Assembly (NCBI GenBank): GCA_049317725.1
Contig: JBMOHS010000049.1
Coordinates: 1 to 22,260, forward strand
DNA from: CAIOZW01 sp049317725
GTDB lineage: Bacteria > Acidobacteriota > Blastocatellia > RBC074
Length of the DNA: 22,260 nucleotides
Direction of reading: 5' to 3'
The translations under genes were made by a program, and so were the position numbers. Shown here in pieces: positions 14,674 through 22,257 of this stretch (position 1 is the first letter of the stretch; the number at the start of each line of letters is the position of its first letter). The notes below the pieces were generated by a model. The model had not been told where the DNA came from. It ran no database searches and saw only the letters and a list, made by a program, of their open reading frames with translations.

Positions 14674-15438
14674 TCACAGGCGGAACTTCTCCCCAAGATA
14701 GACGCGCCGGACCTCTGGATCTTCGGTGAGCACCTCCGGCGTACCCGTGCGAAAGAGCTGCCCCTCGCTGATGATATAGGCACGGTCGGTAATCGCCAAT
14801 GCCTCGCGAACATTGTGATCGGTGATGAGAATCCCGATTCCACGGTCTTGAAGACGGGCAATGATCTGCTGGAGATCGTCGATGGCTATGGGATCGATTC
14901 CGGCAAAGGGTTCATCCAGCAGGATATATTTTGGCTCGATGGTCAACATTCGGGCAATCTCCGTCCGGCGCCGCTCACCGCCGGAGAGCGCGTAGCCCCG
15001 GTTGCGGCGGACGTGGTGGAGGCGAAATTCGTCGATCAGTTGATCGAGCCGCTGCCGTCGATCGGCCGCCGAGAGGGGAAGGGTCTCGAGGATGGCGAGG
15101 AGGTTCTGCTCAACCGTCAACTTCCGAAAGACGGACGGCTCCTGGGGAAGATAGCTGATGCCCAGCCGGGCGCGCCGGGAGAGGGGCAGCCGGGTGATCT
15201 CGGTCTCTCCCAGCCAGACGCTTCCCTGATCGGGCTCCTCCAGACCGACCACCAGGTAGAAGGTGGTCGTCTTCCCCGCTCCGTTGGGACCGAGCAGGCC
15301 GACAATCTCGCCGGGATGGACTTCCAGGGAGACTTGATTGACGACGCATCGTCGCCGGTACGACTTGACCAACCCAGCGGCCCGCAGCGCGCCAGTCGCC
15401 ATCGACTCCATCTGTTTCCCATTCGACACAGAGGTCAT
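14674..15438 (-). CDS. lptB: LPS export ABC transporter ATP-binding protein LptB
   Basis: LptB is the cytoplasmic ATPase of the LptB2FG complex, which pulls lipopolysaccharide out of the inner membrane towards the LptC-LptA bridge. The 254-residue protein has Walker A GPNGAGKT (50-57), the Q-loop YLPQEPSVF (96-104) in the form typical of LptB, the signature LSGGE (151-155), Walker B YILLDEP (171-177) and the H-loop ITDHNVRE. The first 17 residues are an unconserved extension. The start ATG at 15438 has AGGAGGAG upstream. It lies downstream of the lptC/A fusion (194-bp gap with no gene seen), the usual order before rpoN. lptF, lptG and lptD are not in the window. Confidence 0.95.
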   Translation of the reverse strand: MTSVSNGKQMESMATGALRAAGLVKSYRRRCVVNQVSLEVHPGEIVGLLGPNGAGKTTTFYLVVGLEEPDQGSVWLGETEITRLPLSRRARLGISYLPQEPSVFRKLTVEQNLLAILETLPLSAADRRQRLDQLIDEFRLHHVRRNRGYALSGGERRRTEIARMLTIEPKYILLDEPFAGIDPIAIDDLQQIIARLQDRGIGILITDHNVREALAITDRAYIISEGQLFRTGTPEVLTEDPEVRRVYLGEKFRL

Positions 15439-15632
15439 CAGGCAGTCTCCTCCTGATCAAAGCGGGGCAGATCGAAAGGAGATGGAAGTGCGGGTCGACA
15501 ACCAATGACCGGGCGAGTCAGCAAGCGTCGGGATCGAATCATCTTTGCACTCCTCTCTGCACTTCTCAAGGGGATGGTTGGGTCAACGCGACGGTCCAGA
15601 AGGGGATGGCTGTCCAGGCGCGGGAGATTCGG

Positions 15633-17939
15633 TCACGGAATGCGATGAGACGTCTTGACGCGCTTTCGTTGGTCTCCGTCGTGACTGGCTTGGATCGTAG
15701 CACCGCGCATATCCAAAGTCAATTTTTCGCTCTGGGTCAGGACTTGCCGGGAGCGGTCTTCGAGAACAGCGGGGCGCCCGGTGAGAATGGCGGTCTCCTC
15801 GCGGGCCCGGTAGAGGATGCGTTCACCACGGGCGAGGCGATCGGGCTGTGAAAGGACGACGCGGTCCGCGGCAAGGATCTCGACCAGTTGGTGGTCCGCG
15901 TCGAGAAGGGCCTCGGCGGTTGCCGCTTCAAGCGAGTCGACCCCTTGGCGCAACCGCACCGACCCCTCATAGAAGGTGCGGCGCTGCTGATCGAGATAGC
16001 GGATCCGTTCGGCACTGGCAAAGACCGGGATGCGCTCCTTCCGGCCCGGCTCCACCTCGCGCTCCAGTTGATAGTAGGCCGATTGGGCCTGGCCGACGGC
16101 GAGCAGGGTCTTCTCGGTCCGGTCGATCTCCAGGCGGTCGGCACGCAGAAATTCATCTTCCTGCCAAGCGCGGGCATTGCCGAGATACTGGGCGACCCCG
16201 GCACGATGACGAATCGTCGCTTGATCGGCGGCGACGGTGATTGGGGCATTGCGCTGCCGGAAAGGAAGAGCGCCGCCGGTCGACTGGCGGTTGAAATAGG
16301 TCGTCCGCACACGACCACGCAGCAAACTCTCCTCGGCGGACAGATGCAGGTCGATCTCCTCGGCGTTGGCCTGAACGGTCGAGTCCCAGACACGGGGGCG
16401 CCCCCGGAGGAGAACGGTCTCGCGGGTAGCCGAATAGAGGGCCCGCTGGGCGGTGGCCGTGCGATCGTCTTCGGTCAGTTGGACCGCCCCCTCGGCGAGA
16501 GTCTCGGCGACCTGTTGGCTGGCCTCCTCGAGGTCGACGACCAGCCGCTGGGCCGCGAGGGTACGACGGGACCTTGTGCTTTGCGGCGCGAGCGGGTCCG
16601 CAACCGCCAGGGCCTCCCCCTGCGCCTGGAATTGGCGAATGCGATTGCCAGTTGGGGCAAACTCGACCTTCATCTGTTGGGCACGGAGCTGGGTCCGTTC
16701 GGCAGTGGGAGTCACCACCTGTGGAGTGATCGTCAGAAGGGCCTCGCCTTGGGCGGTAGCTCGGTCAAAGGTCTCGCCATCCTCACGCAGAAGGATTTCG
16801 ACTTGGTTGGCGGCAAGAGTGCGCAGGCTGACCCCCGGGGAACCATTCCCCGGCCCCGGCGTCGTGGCGGATCGTTCGGGCGCTTCGAGGCGAAGGTGGA
16901 CGGCTCCCGTGGCAACCATCGTCCTGGGGAGGCTGCGATCCCCCACCACGACATAGCGAAGGTCGAGCTGTTCGGCGTCCACTTGGTGAGGGTGACCTTC
17001 CGGACGGCCCGTCGCGCGGACCTGCCCCCGCGCCAACGCCCGGGTGAGCCGTTCCTCCGGATCGAGGTCGGCGTCGATCTCACGGGCGGTGAGTTCGGTG
17101 GCGCGGCCATCGACCGCTGCCGCCAGAGAGGCCCCCCCACGCAGCTCGATCCGGGTCAAGCGACGGGTTTGCGGATCCAATCGGCCGAGCAAGGATTCAG
17201 CGCGAGCCATCCGCTCCCCCTGCACGAGCTCAGCCTGCCCTTCAAAGCGGAGCTGCCAGGACTGCTCGTCGTAGAAGGCGCGTTGACTGCGAATCTCGAG
17301 GCGGGAACGCTGGGGTGAGGGCAGTCGGGCTGTCTCGACCTCTCCGGCGCGGCCCTGACTCTTGATCCAGACCGCGGAGAGCAGCTCGACCTGCCGGGTT
17401 TCGGCGAGGATTCTGGCCCCAATCGCGCTGCCATCCAACTCGCCTTGGCGGAATTGGATGGCGACCGGCGTGCTGGCAATCTGAGTCTCCTGCTCGAATT
17501 GCAGGATCTCCGTCGTGACGAGCAGCCCGTCACTGGTCGTCACGACGACTTGATCGGAGAAGGTGAGCAGGCTCCGCGATGGGTAGAACGCGGCGTGGTT
17601 GGCCTGGATTCGCGTCGTCTTCGGGCCGGTCTCGCCGGTCACAGGATTTCCCAGGACCGTGACATCGGCCTTGACCAGTTCGTGATGGCCATCCGAAAAG
17701 GAGAGCTCCTCCGCGGCGAGAATGCGAATCCCCTCGCGACCATCGCGCATCCGGACATTCCGATAGCCGAGGATCCGCGAAACCAACTCCGGCGCCATCT
17801 TCCCTTCCCGCCGGGAGGAGGAGATCGGACGAGCTTGTCGGCGTGTATGAAGGAAAGCGTAGACCACTCCGATCACCGTCGCCACCAAGACCACGCCCGC
17901 AACGACTCGGCCCACGATCTGTAATCGATCTCTCGTCAT
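15633..17939 (-). CDS. LptC-LptA-like (OstA) fusion protein, periplasmic LPS transport bridge
   Basis: The 768-residue protein begins with one membrane span (about residues 8-30) followed by an LptC-like periplasmic domain (about 50-195). From about 205 to 745 come repeated OstA/LptA-type beta-jellyroll strands with recurrent patterns such as A..LYSATRETVLLRGRP, AERIRYLDQQRRTFYEGSVRL and ERILYRAREETAILTGRP. In E. coli, LptC and LptA are separate proteins of under 200 residues, so this one would replace both and several LptA protomers. Its place directly before lptB supports a role in the LPS bridge. The ATG at 17939 has GGAAAGGAAAC upstream; an upstream ATG at 17987 would only add a short unconserved tail. 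Gene symbol left blank because it spans two families. Confidence 0.82.
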   Translation of the reverse strand: MTRDRLQIVGRVVAGVVLVATVIGVVYAFLHTRRQARPISSSRREGKMAPELVSRILGYRNVRMRDGREGIRILAAEELSFSDGHHELVKADVTVLGNPVTGETGPKTTRIQANHAAFYPSRSLLTFSDQVVVTTSDGLLVTTEILQFEQETQIASTPVAIQFRQGELDGSAIGARILAETRQVELLSAVWIKSQGRAGEVETARLPSPQRSRLEIRSQRAFYDEQSWQLRFEGQAELVQGERMARAESLLGRLDPQTRRLTRIELRGGASLAAAVDGRATELTAREIDADLDPEERLTRALARGQVRATGRPEGHPHQVDAEQLDLRYVVVGDRSLPRTMVATGAVHLRLEAPERSATTPGPGNGSPGVSLRTLAANQVEILLREDGETFDRATAQGEALLTITPQVVTPTAERTQLRAQQMKVEFAPTGNRIRQFQAQGEALAVADPLAPQSTRSRRTLAAQRLVVDLEEASQQVAETLAEGAVQLTEDDRTATAQRALYSATRETVLLRGRPRVWDSTVQANAEEIDLHLSAEESLLRGRVRTTYFNRQSTGGALPFRQRNAPITVAADQATIRHRAGVAQYLGNARAWQEDEFLRADRLEIDRTEKTLLAVGQAQSAYYQLEREVEPGRKERIPVFASAERIRYLDQQRRTFYEGSVRLRQGVDSLEAATAEALLDADHQLVEILAADRVVLSQPDRLARGERILYRAREETAILTGRPAVLEDRSRQVLTQSEKLTLDMRGATIQASHDGDQRKRVKTSHRIP

Positions 17940-18085
17940 GTTTCCTTTCCCGACTTTCCGACTTGGCAAAGATGCCGACGGTCCCATTCGCAGTCCGGCC
18001 CCCTCGTTCGAGCTTCGAGCTGAAGCAGGTCAGGGGTGGGGGCGCGAGGAAGATGGCCCAGTCAGCCGAACCTCGCAACCTCGAC

Positions 18086-18094
18086 AGTATAGCA
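18086..18094 (-). promoter_or_regulatory. Extended -10 candidate promoter for the lpt-rpoN-pts cluster
   Basis: On the minus strand the sequence reads TGCTATACT, an extended -10 (TGn plus TATACT, five of six). I see no good -35 at 16-18 bp. Transcription would begin about 140 bp before the lptC/A start. It is the best candidate on that strand in the 464-bp divergent region. Confidence 0.33.
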
Positions 18095-18216
18095 CCAGGC
18101 AAGGCGGTTGGACCGAACGGAGAGGGGCCTCTTTCACCCTCTCTTTCCTGTCTTTCGAAGGGCAAGGAAAAGCAGCAACGATGGCTGGATCGAGCGGGTC
18201 ATCTTCCGAAGAGCCA

Positions 18217-18225
18217 TGGTATAGT
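18217..18225 (+). promoter_or_regulatory. Extended -10 candidate promoter for the GMC oxidoreductase
   Basis: TGGTATAGT on the plus strand is an extended -10 (TGn plus TATAGT). The -35 position is poor. It would give a leader of about 170 nt before the ATG at 18404. The rest of 17940-18403 contains no gene I can support; small open frames there look like chance. Confidence 0.3.
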
Positions 18226-18403
18226 GGCCCCGTTCGTGAGCGCCTTTCAGGGAGCCTTGCCAGCCCCTCTCGCGCGGGACGACCTCCGGTGAGAGGGGGA
18301 CGAGAGAGAATCACTCACCATTCGCTATCCCGGAGAGCGGACCGACTGCGTCGCGACAGCAGCGCGCTGATGCACGACAAAACACCGAAGAGGAGATCGT
18401 CTG

Positions 18404-20137
18404 ATGAGCAGTTTCATCCAGCGAAAGGTGGTCCGACGGCGGACCTACGACGCCGTCATTGTCGGATCTGGCGCAACGGGAGGCTGGGCCGCGAAGGTCC
18501 TGACCGAGCGTGGCCTGCGGGTCATCGTCCTCGAAGCGGGACGGGCCACCGACCCCCAACGTGACTATCGCATGATGACGCAGCCGTATGAGCTGCCCTA
18601 CCGTGGCGTTGCCCCAGGTTCGGTCTATGCCCCCCGCCAACCAATCCAGTCAAAGTGCTACGCTGCGACCGAGTATGGCCGCCACTTCTTCGTCGACGAT
18701 CTCGACAATCCGTACACTACCCCGGAGAACCGTCCCTTCTGGTGGATCCGGGGGCGCCAGGTCGGCGGACGATCGCTGACCTGGGGGCGTCAGTCCTACC
18801 GACTCTCCGAATTTGATTTCAAGGCGGCGAGCCGGGATGGGTACGGACAAGACTGGCCCTTCTCCTACCAGGAGCTGGAGCCGTACTATCGGCAAGTCGA
18901 GTCGTTCGTCGGCATCAGCGGGGCAGTGGAGAACCTGCCCCAGCTGCCGGACAGCCTCTTCCTGCCCCCGATGGCGATGACCTGCGGCGAGCACCTGCTC
19001 AAGCGGGCGGTCGAAGGCAAATGGGCTGACCGGCGCGTGACGATCGGGCGTGCCGCCATTCTGACTCGACCACATCAGGGGCGGGCAGCATGCCATTACT
19101 GCGGCCACTGCGATCGGGGCTGCGACACGCACTCCTACTTCAGCAGCGTCGGCTCGACGCTCCCGGCGGCCGCCCAAACGGGCCGCTTGACCCTCCGACC
19201 GAACGCGATCGTCCGCGAAATCATCGTCGATCCGAACAGTGGGCGGGCGCGTGGCGTCCGCATCGTCGATCAGCGGACCCGCCAGGAGGAGGAGGTGCTG
19301 GGGCGAACGGTCGTCCTCTGTGCCTCGACCCTCGAATCGACGCGCATCCTGCTCAACTCGAAATCGCGTCAGCATCCTGCGGGTTTCGGAAACTCGTCGG
19401 GCGTCGTCGGCCACTATCTGATGGACCACATGTTCGGCTTGAGCGCCTCGGGAACGGCTCCGCAACTGCGTGGAAGCGCCTACGACTACTCGGATGGCCG
19501 GGCCAATGGCATCTACATCCCCCGGTTCCGCAATCTCGGTGCGAAAGGGCCCGACAAGGGCAGCGAATTCCTTCGCGGATATGGCCTGCAAGGCCGAGTC
19601 GGGCAGGGATACCGCTACCAACACGCCCGCCAGCAACCCGGCTTTGGGGCCGATTGGAAACGGCAAGTGCGCGAAGATCCGAACGAGGTCACCTTTTCCC
19701 TCGGGGCTTGGTGCGAGATGTTGCCGCGCTGGGAGAACCAAGTAACGATCGATCCGGAGCGGGTCGATGCCTGGGGAATTCCGGTCTTGAAGATCGACTG
19801 CACCCACGGGGAGAACGAGCGGGCCATGGCGCGGGATGCCGTTGCCTCGATCCCGGAGATGGTCGATGCCGCCGGATTCCGCCTGGAGAAGTTGAGTACG
19901 ACACCGGCGCCCCCGGGCTTCTGCATCCACGAAGTGGGTACCGCCCGGATGGGGACTGACCCCAAGACCTCCGCGCTCAACCCCACCAACCAGTTGTGGG
20001 ATGCGCGTAACGTCTTCCTGACCGATGGAGCCTGTTTCGTCAGTCAGGGCTGCCAGAATCCAACCTTGACGATGATGGCGATCACCGCGCGTGCCTGCGA
20101 CCATCTGGTCGAGCAGTTGCGACGAGGGGAACTCTGA
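18404..20137 (+). CDS. GMC family FAD-dependent oxidoreductase with a four-cysteine motif
   Basis: GMC enzymes oxidise alcohols or sugars with FAD. The 577-residue protein has the Rossmann FAD site YDAVIVGSGATGGWAAKVL (15-33) and the acidic LEAG end of the second strand. The C-terminal domain has the catalytic histidine region CIHEVGTARMG and QNPTLTMMA, with asparagine as the second polar residue. At residues 230-240 it reads CHYCGHCDRGC, that is C-x2-C-x2-C-x3-C, a pattern able to hold an iron-sulfur cluster. Related membrane dehydrogenases (gluconate, fructose and FAD-glucose dehydrogenases) carry such a cluster in their large subunit. No small subunit or cytochrome is adjacent, and no signal peptide is seen. 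GAGGAGA precedes the ATG. The substrate is unknown. Confidence 0.88.
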   Translation: MSSFIQRKVVRRRTYDAVIVGSGATGGWAAKVLTERGLRVIVLEAGRATDPQRDYRMMTQPYELPYRGVAPGSVYAPRQPIQSKCYAATEYGRHFFVDDLDNPYTTPENRPFWWIRGRQVGGRSLTWGRQSYRLSEFDFKAASRDGYGQDWPFSYQELEPYYRQVESFVGISGAVENLPQLPDSLFLPPMAMTCGEHLLKRAVEGKWADRRVTIGRAAILTRPHQGRAACHYCGHCDRGCDTHSYFSSVGSTLPAAAQTGRLTLRPNAIVREIIVDPNSGRARGVRIVDQRTRQEEEVLGRTVVLCASTLESTRILLNSKSRQHPAGFGNSSGVVGHYLMDHMFGLSASGTAPQLRGSAYDYSDGRANGIYIPRFRNLGAKGPDKGSEFLRGYGLQGRVGQGYRYQHARQQPGFGADWKRQVREDPNEVTFSLGAWCEMLPRWENQVTIDPERVDAWGIPVLKIDCTHGENERAMARDAVASIPEMVDAAGFRLEKLSTTPAPPGFCIHEVGTARMGTDPKTSALNPTNQLWDARNVFLTDGACFVSQGCQNPTLTMMAITARACDHLVEQLRRGEL

Positions 20138-20180
20138 TCAGGCGTGACCGCTGGAAGCTATCCAGCAGAGAGGAGAAGAG

Positions 20181-21395
20181 ATGAAGAGAGCGTTGTTCCC
20201 TTCCCCGATGATCGGGCGAGCGAGGACGGTTTGGCGGGCCGCATGGGTGTGCGGGCTCTTCCTGCTCAGCCCCCTGATCAGCAGCGGCCCCGTCTCCTCC
20301 GCGCCACAGTCACCGGTGCCCCCGCCAGTTGCAGGGGTACCAGATGAGGCAGCGCTGAGCCGCCTGCTCAGCCAGGTCGAGGAGGCCCGTGGCGGACCGG
20401 GTCCATCGAGTCTGACGATGGTCGGCAAGTTCCGGCGGACGTCAGGGAGTGCCGTCGTTGAGGGAGAGATCCAGATCGAGATGCTCCTCCCCGACAAGCT
20501 CCTCAAGACGGAGAAGACCAATGCACGGCAACGGACGGTGGTCACCCTGCAGCAGGCGCTCAGTGGGGAGGTGGCCTGGGTCGATCGGCGGGTCACCCAG
20601 TCGCTGGGCGACGACGGTGCCGGGGAGACAACGCGGGGCGCGGCGGGAATGAACCGGCCTGAAGGGATTCAAACCCGCGGGATGCGCGATGTGGTCGGAG
20701 GAACCTCGGTCAATCGGATCGAGATGCCGGGCGCGACCGTCGGAACCGAGCGGACCGTCATGGGCATGCCGATCCCACAACCGGGTGGACCCGACGCCAG
20801 CCGATCTCCCGGCTCGATCCGGGACGCGGCGATCCAGACTGCCGAACCATCGAGAACGGGCCCTCCCGGGATTGAGAATCCGGAAGTGCAGGCCGCCCTG
20901 CGCGATCAACTGCTGCGGGAGTTCGCTTGCCTCACCTACGCTTGGTTCTCGCACATTCCCGCGAGCTTTCCCCTGCGGGCGAGCTACGGCGGAGTCCAAA
21001 CGTCAGAGAACGGAGCTGTCGAGGCGATCGACCTGACTGGCCCAAACCAATTTGCCGCCCGGCTCTTTGTCGACCAGGCGAGCCACCGCCCACTCCTGCT
21101 CAGTTACAGGGACCTGCTACCCCGCAACGTTGGCTACCTGACAACGGCGCGGTCCGGATCCGAGCCGGCGGCCCGTCCCGCCGGAGAGGTCGAAGAGCAG
21201 ACGGTGCAGCTCTTTCTGGCCGACTACAGACCTGTCGAGGGACCGATGAAGACCCGACTCCAACTGCCTTTCCAGATGGTGCGGGCCGTCAATGGCCGGC
21301 CCGTCGATGAGTGGCGCGTCGAGAAGTATCGGCTCAACCCAGGACTCAAGCCGAAGATCTTCGAGCGGAGCCCAGGGAAGAAAGCCCGCTCCTGA
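20181..21395 (+). CDS. Secreted protein of unknown function, possibly LolA-like
   Basis: I do not recognise a named family. The 404-residue protein has a signal peptide (basic start MKRALFPSPMIGRAR, hydrophobic core around residues 20-34, likely cleavage after SSA near 41). Residues about 75-135 (SLTMVGKFRRTSG...IEMLLPDKLLKTE) look like the first strands of a LolA/MucB-like lipid-binding sheet. A proline/glycine-rich, poorly conserved insert covers about 145-235. The C-terminus, with LPFQMVRAVNGRPVDEWRVEKYRLNPGLKPKIFE, is the type of ending I recall in acidobacterial secreted proteins that scan a lipoprotein or lipid. GAGGAGAAGAG precedes the ATG. It starts 43 bp after the GMC gene and is probably co-transcribed with it. 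The fold assignment is inference. Confidence 0.72.
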   Translation: MKRALFPSPMIGRARTVWRAAWVCGLFLLSPLISSGPVSSAPQSPVPPPVAGVPDEAALSRLLSQVEEARGGPGPSSLTMVGKFRRTSGSAVVEGEIQIEMLLPDKLLKTEKTNARQRTVVTLQQALSGEVAWVDRRVTQSLGDDGAGETTRGAAGMNRPEGIQTRGMRDVVGGTSVNRIEMPGATVGTERTVMGMPIPQPGGPDASRSPGSIRDAAIQTAEPSRTGPPGIENPEVQAALRDQLLREFACLTYAWFSHIPASFPLRASYGGVQTSENGAVEAIDLTGPNQFAARLFVDQASHRPLLLSYRDLLPRNVGYLTTARSGSEPAARPAGEVEEQTVQLFLADYRPVEGPMKTRLQLPFQMVRAVNGRPVDEWRVEKYRLNPGLKPKIFERSPGKKARS

Positions 21396-21398
21396 CCT

Positions 21399-21429
21399 CC
21401 CCTCGAGGGTTTTATTCACTTTCGAGGGG
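21399..21429 (+). terminator. Possible terminator hairpin after the secreted-protein gene
   Basis: CCCCTCGA (21399-21406) is complementary to TCGAGGGG (21422-21429), with a 15-nt loop rich in T. It begins 4 bp after the stop codon at 21393-21395. There is no T-run after the second arm, so intrinsic termination is uncertain, but the position fits the end of the GMC operon. Confidence 0.4.
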
Positions 21430-21450
21430 TATCCTCGCAACATTCTTTGA

Positions 21451-21510
21451 CATCAGAATTACGAATGCTACGTAATGAAGGCTCCCTAACCCGCACTTCT
21501 CATCAGAATT
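21451..21510. other. Short intergenic repeats in a non-coding stretch
   Basis: CATCAGAATT occurs at 21451-21460 and again near 21500-21510. Between them ATTACG (21458-21463) pairs with CGTAAT (21471-21476) over a 7-nt loop. The stretch 21430-22080 otherwise holds the double-hairpin element at 21579, a promoter candidate at 21875 and no gene I can support; the small open frames look like chance. Confidence 0.35.
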
Positions 21511-21578
21511 TCCCGGAGCGCCAGATGAGACAGGATTCAACTCTCAGCACCCCTGATTCAGGCTGGTGAGATCAGTTT

Positions 21579-21658
21579 GCCCCGAAGGGGCGCTGGCTGC
21601 AATCCCGCCTCTTCGAACACAAAATGTCCAAAGCCCAGGCCCGGAGCAACGCTCCGGG
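21579..21658. repeat. REP-like double-hairpin element (right copy)
   Basis: GCCCC (21579-21583) and GGGGC (21587-21591) form a short hairpin with loop GAA. CCCGGAGC (21640-21647) and GCTCCGGG (21651-21658) form a perfect 8-bp hairpin with loop AAC. A 48-bp spacer separates them. Read on the minus strand, the order and loops (GTT, then TTC) agree with the left element at 1-46, and GGGTATGC recalls GGTATGC at 22-28. It is probably a second member of the same repeat family with a longer spacer. Confidence 0.55.
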
Positions 21659-21874
21659 TATGCTCCCACCCCCATTCCCCGCGTTCCTCAATCACTTGTC
21701 AGGCTCCACAGGGTTGTACTTCGAGCTTCTCTCTCTTACACTCTGTCCTCATAAGAATGCTCCTGTTTCTTCATATAAGTGATTGTGCACAAAGTTGTTA
21801 TCTCCTCAACAACAGCCTTTTTCCAAACACTGATGAGAGATGCGGGCTAAGGTCACTGGCAATCTTTCATAATT

Positions 21875-21903
21875 TTGTACATTTGGTGATTTTGTAGTAT
21901 ATT
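21875..21903 (+). promoter_or_regulatory. Sigma-70-type promoter candidate before the hsdM remnant
   Basis: TTGTAC (21875-21880) and TATATT (21898-21903) are separated by exactly 17 bp. Surroundings are clearly AT-richer than the rest of the window. Transcription would run towards the hsdM-like coding stretch starting about 180 bp downstream. This is the best consensus promoter in the window. Confidence 0.5.
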
Positions 21904-22013
21904 CACCGACGGCATGATGGAAGAGGTGCCTAATTCGATCTGCCTGCTTCAGCCTGAGCTGTTCCCTCTGCCCCCTGCCTTTGTTATTCGGGGGAACGTT
22001 CAGGAATCTAAAC

Positions 22014-22029
22014 TTGTCATAAATGATAA
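22014..22029. promoter_or_regulatory. Inverted repeat, possible operator
   Basis: TTGTCAT, AA, ATGATAA forms two 7-base arms that match at six positions. It lies between the promoter candidate at 21875 and the hsdM-like region, about 55 bp before the latter. A controller-protein or repressor site is conceivable for a restriction-modification operon; nothing else supports it. Confidence 0.22.
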
Positions 22030-22083
22030 AACACCCTGCTTTGGTGCTTGCTGTCACTGGAGATTAAGTCATACATCTATTGA

Positions 22084-22257
22084 ATCGCCCCTTCCAAGAA
22101 AGACGCTGCTTCCACTTCGCTCGAAAAGCGGATCTGGAATGCCGCTGATCAGTTCCGGGCTAACTCCGGCCTCAAGGCACAGGAATATTCCAGCCCCATC
22201 CTGGATCTCATTTTCTCGCGCTTTGTCATTCAGCACACTGCAGAACTTGCCGTATGA
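22084..22257 (+). pseudogene. hsdM: N-terminal remnant of type I restriction-modification methyltransferase subunit HsdM
   Basis: The plus frame from 22084 reads IAPSKKDAASTSLEKRIWNA and goes on ADQFRANSGLKAQEYSSP and ILDLIFSRF. This matches the HsdM N-terminal helical domain (typical M-A-P-S-K-K, LEKRLWDAAD.LRAN.GLK..EYS.PVLGLIFLRFAD). HsdM methylates adenine in the bipartite site of a type I system together with HsdS. Two defects are visible. The expected start codon is ATC, directly after an in-frame TGA at 22081, and no ATG/GTG/TTG follows before the conserved part. After SRF the frame drifts off the family and stops at TGA 22255-22257. Removing one base near 22225 would restore RFA but not an obvious family match after it. 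The window ends here, so hsdS and hsdR cannot be judged. Confidence 0.68.

Noticed and set aside
15888..17318. 476-residue open frame on the plus strand inside the LptC-LptA fusion gene
   Set aside because: Antisense shadow of the OstA repeats; no ribosome site and no recognisable domain.
18030..18314. Small open frames in the lptC/A-GMC divergent region
   Set aside because: Arginine/proline/serine-rich products typical of random GC-rich sequence, no start signals, and they cover the promoter candidates.
18650..20104. 484-residue open frame on the minus strand inside the GMC gene
   Set aside because: Antisense shadow; the GMC motifs on the plus strand are complete and the antisense product is low in complexity.
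21806..22057. 83-residue open frame on the minus strand
   Set aside because: No ribosome site, no recognisable domain, lies across the promoter candidate and the inverted repeat; most likely chance.
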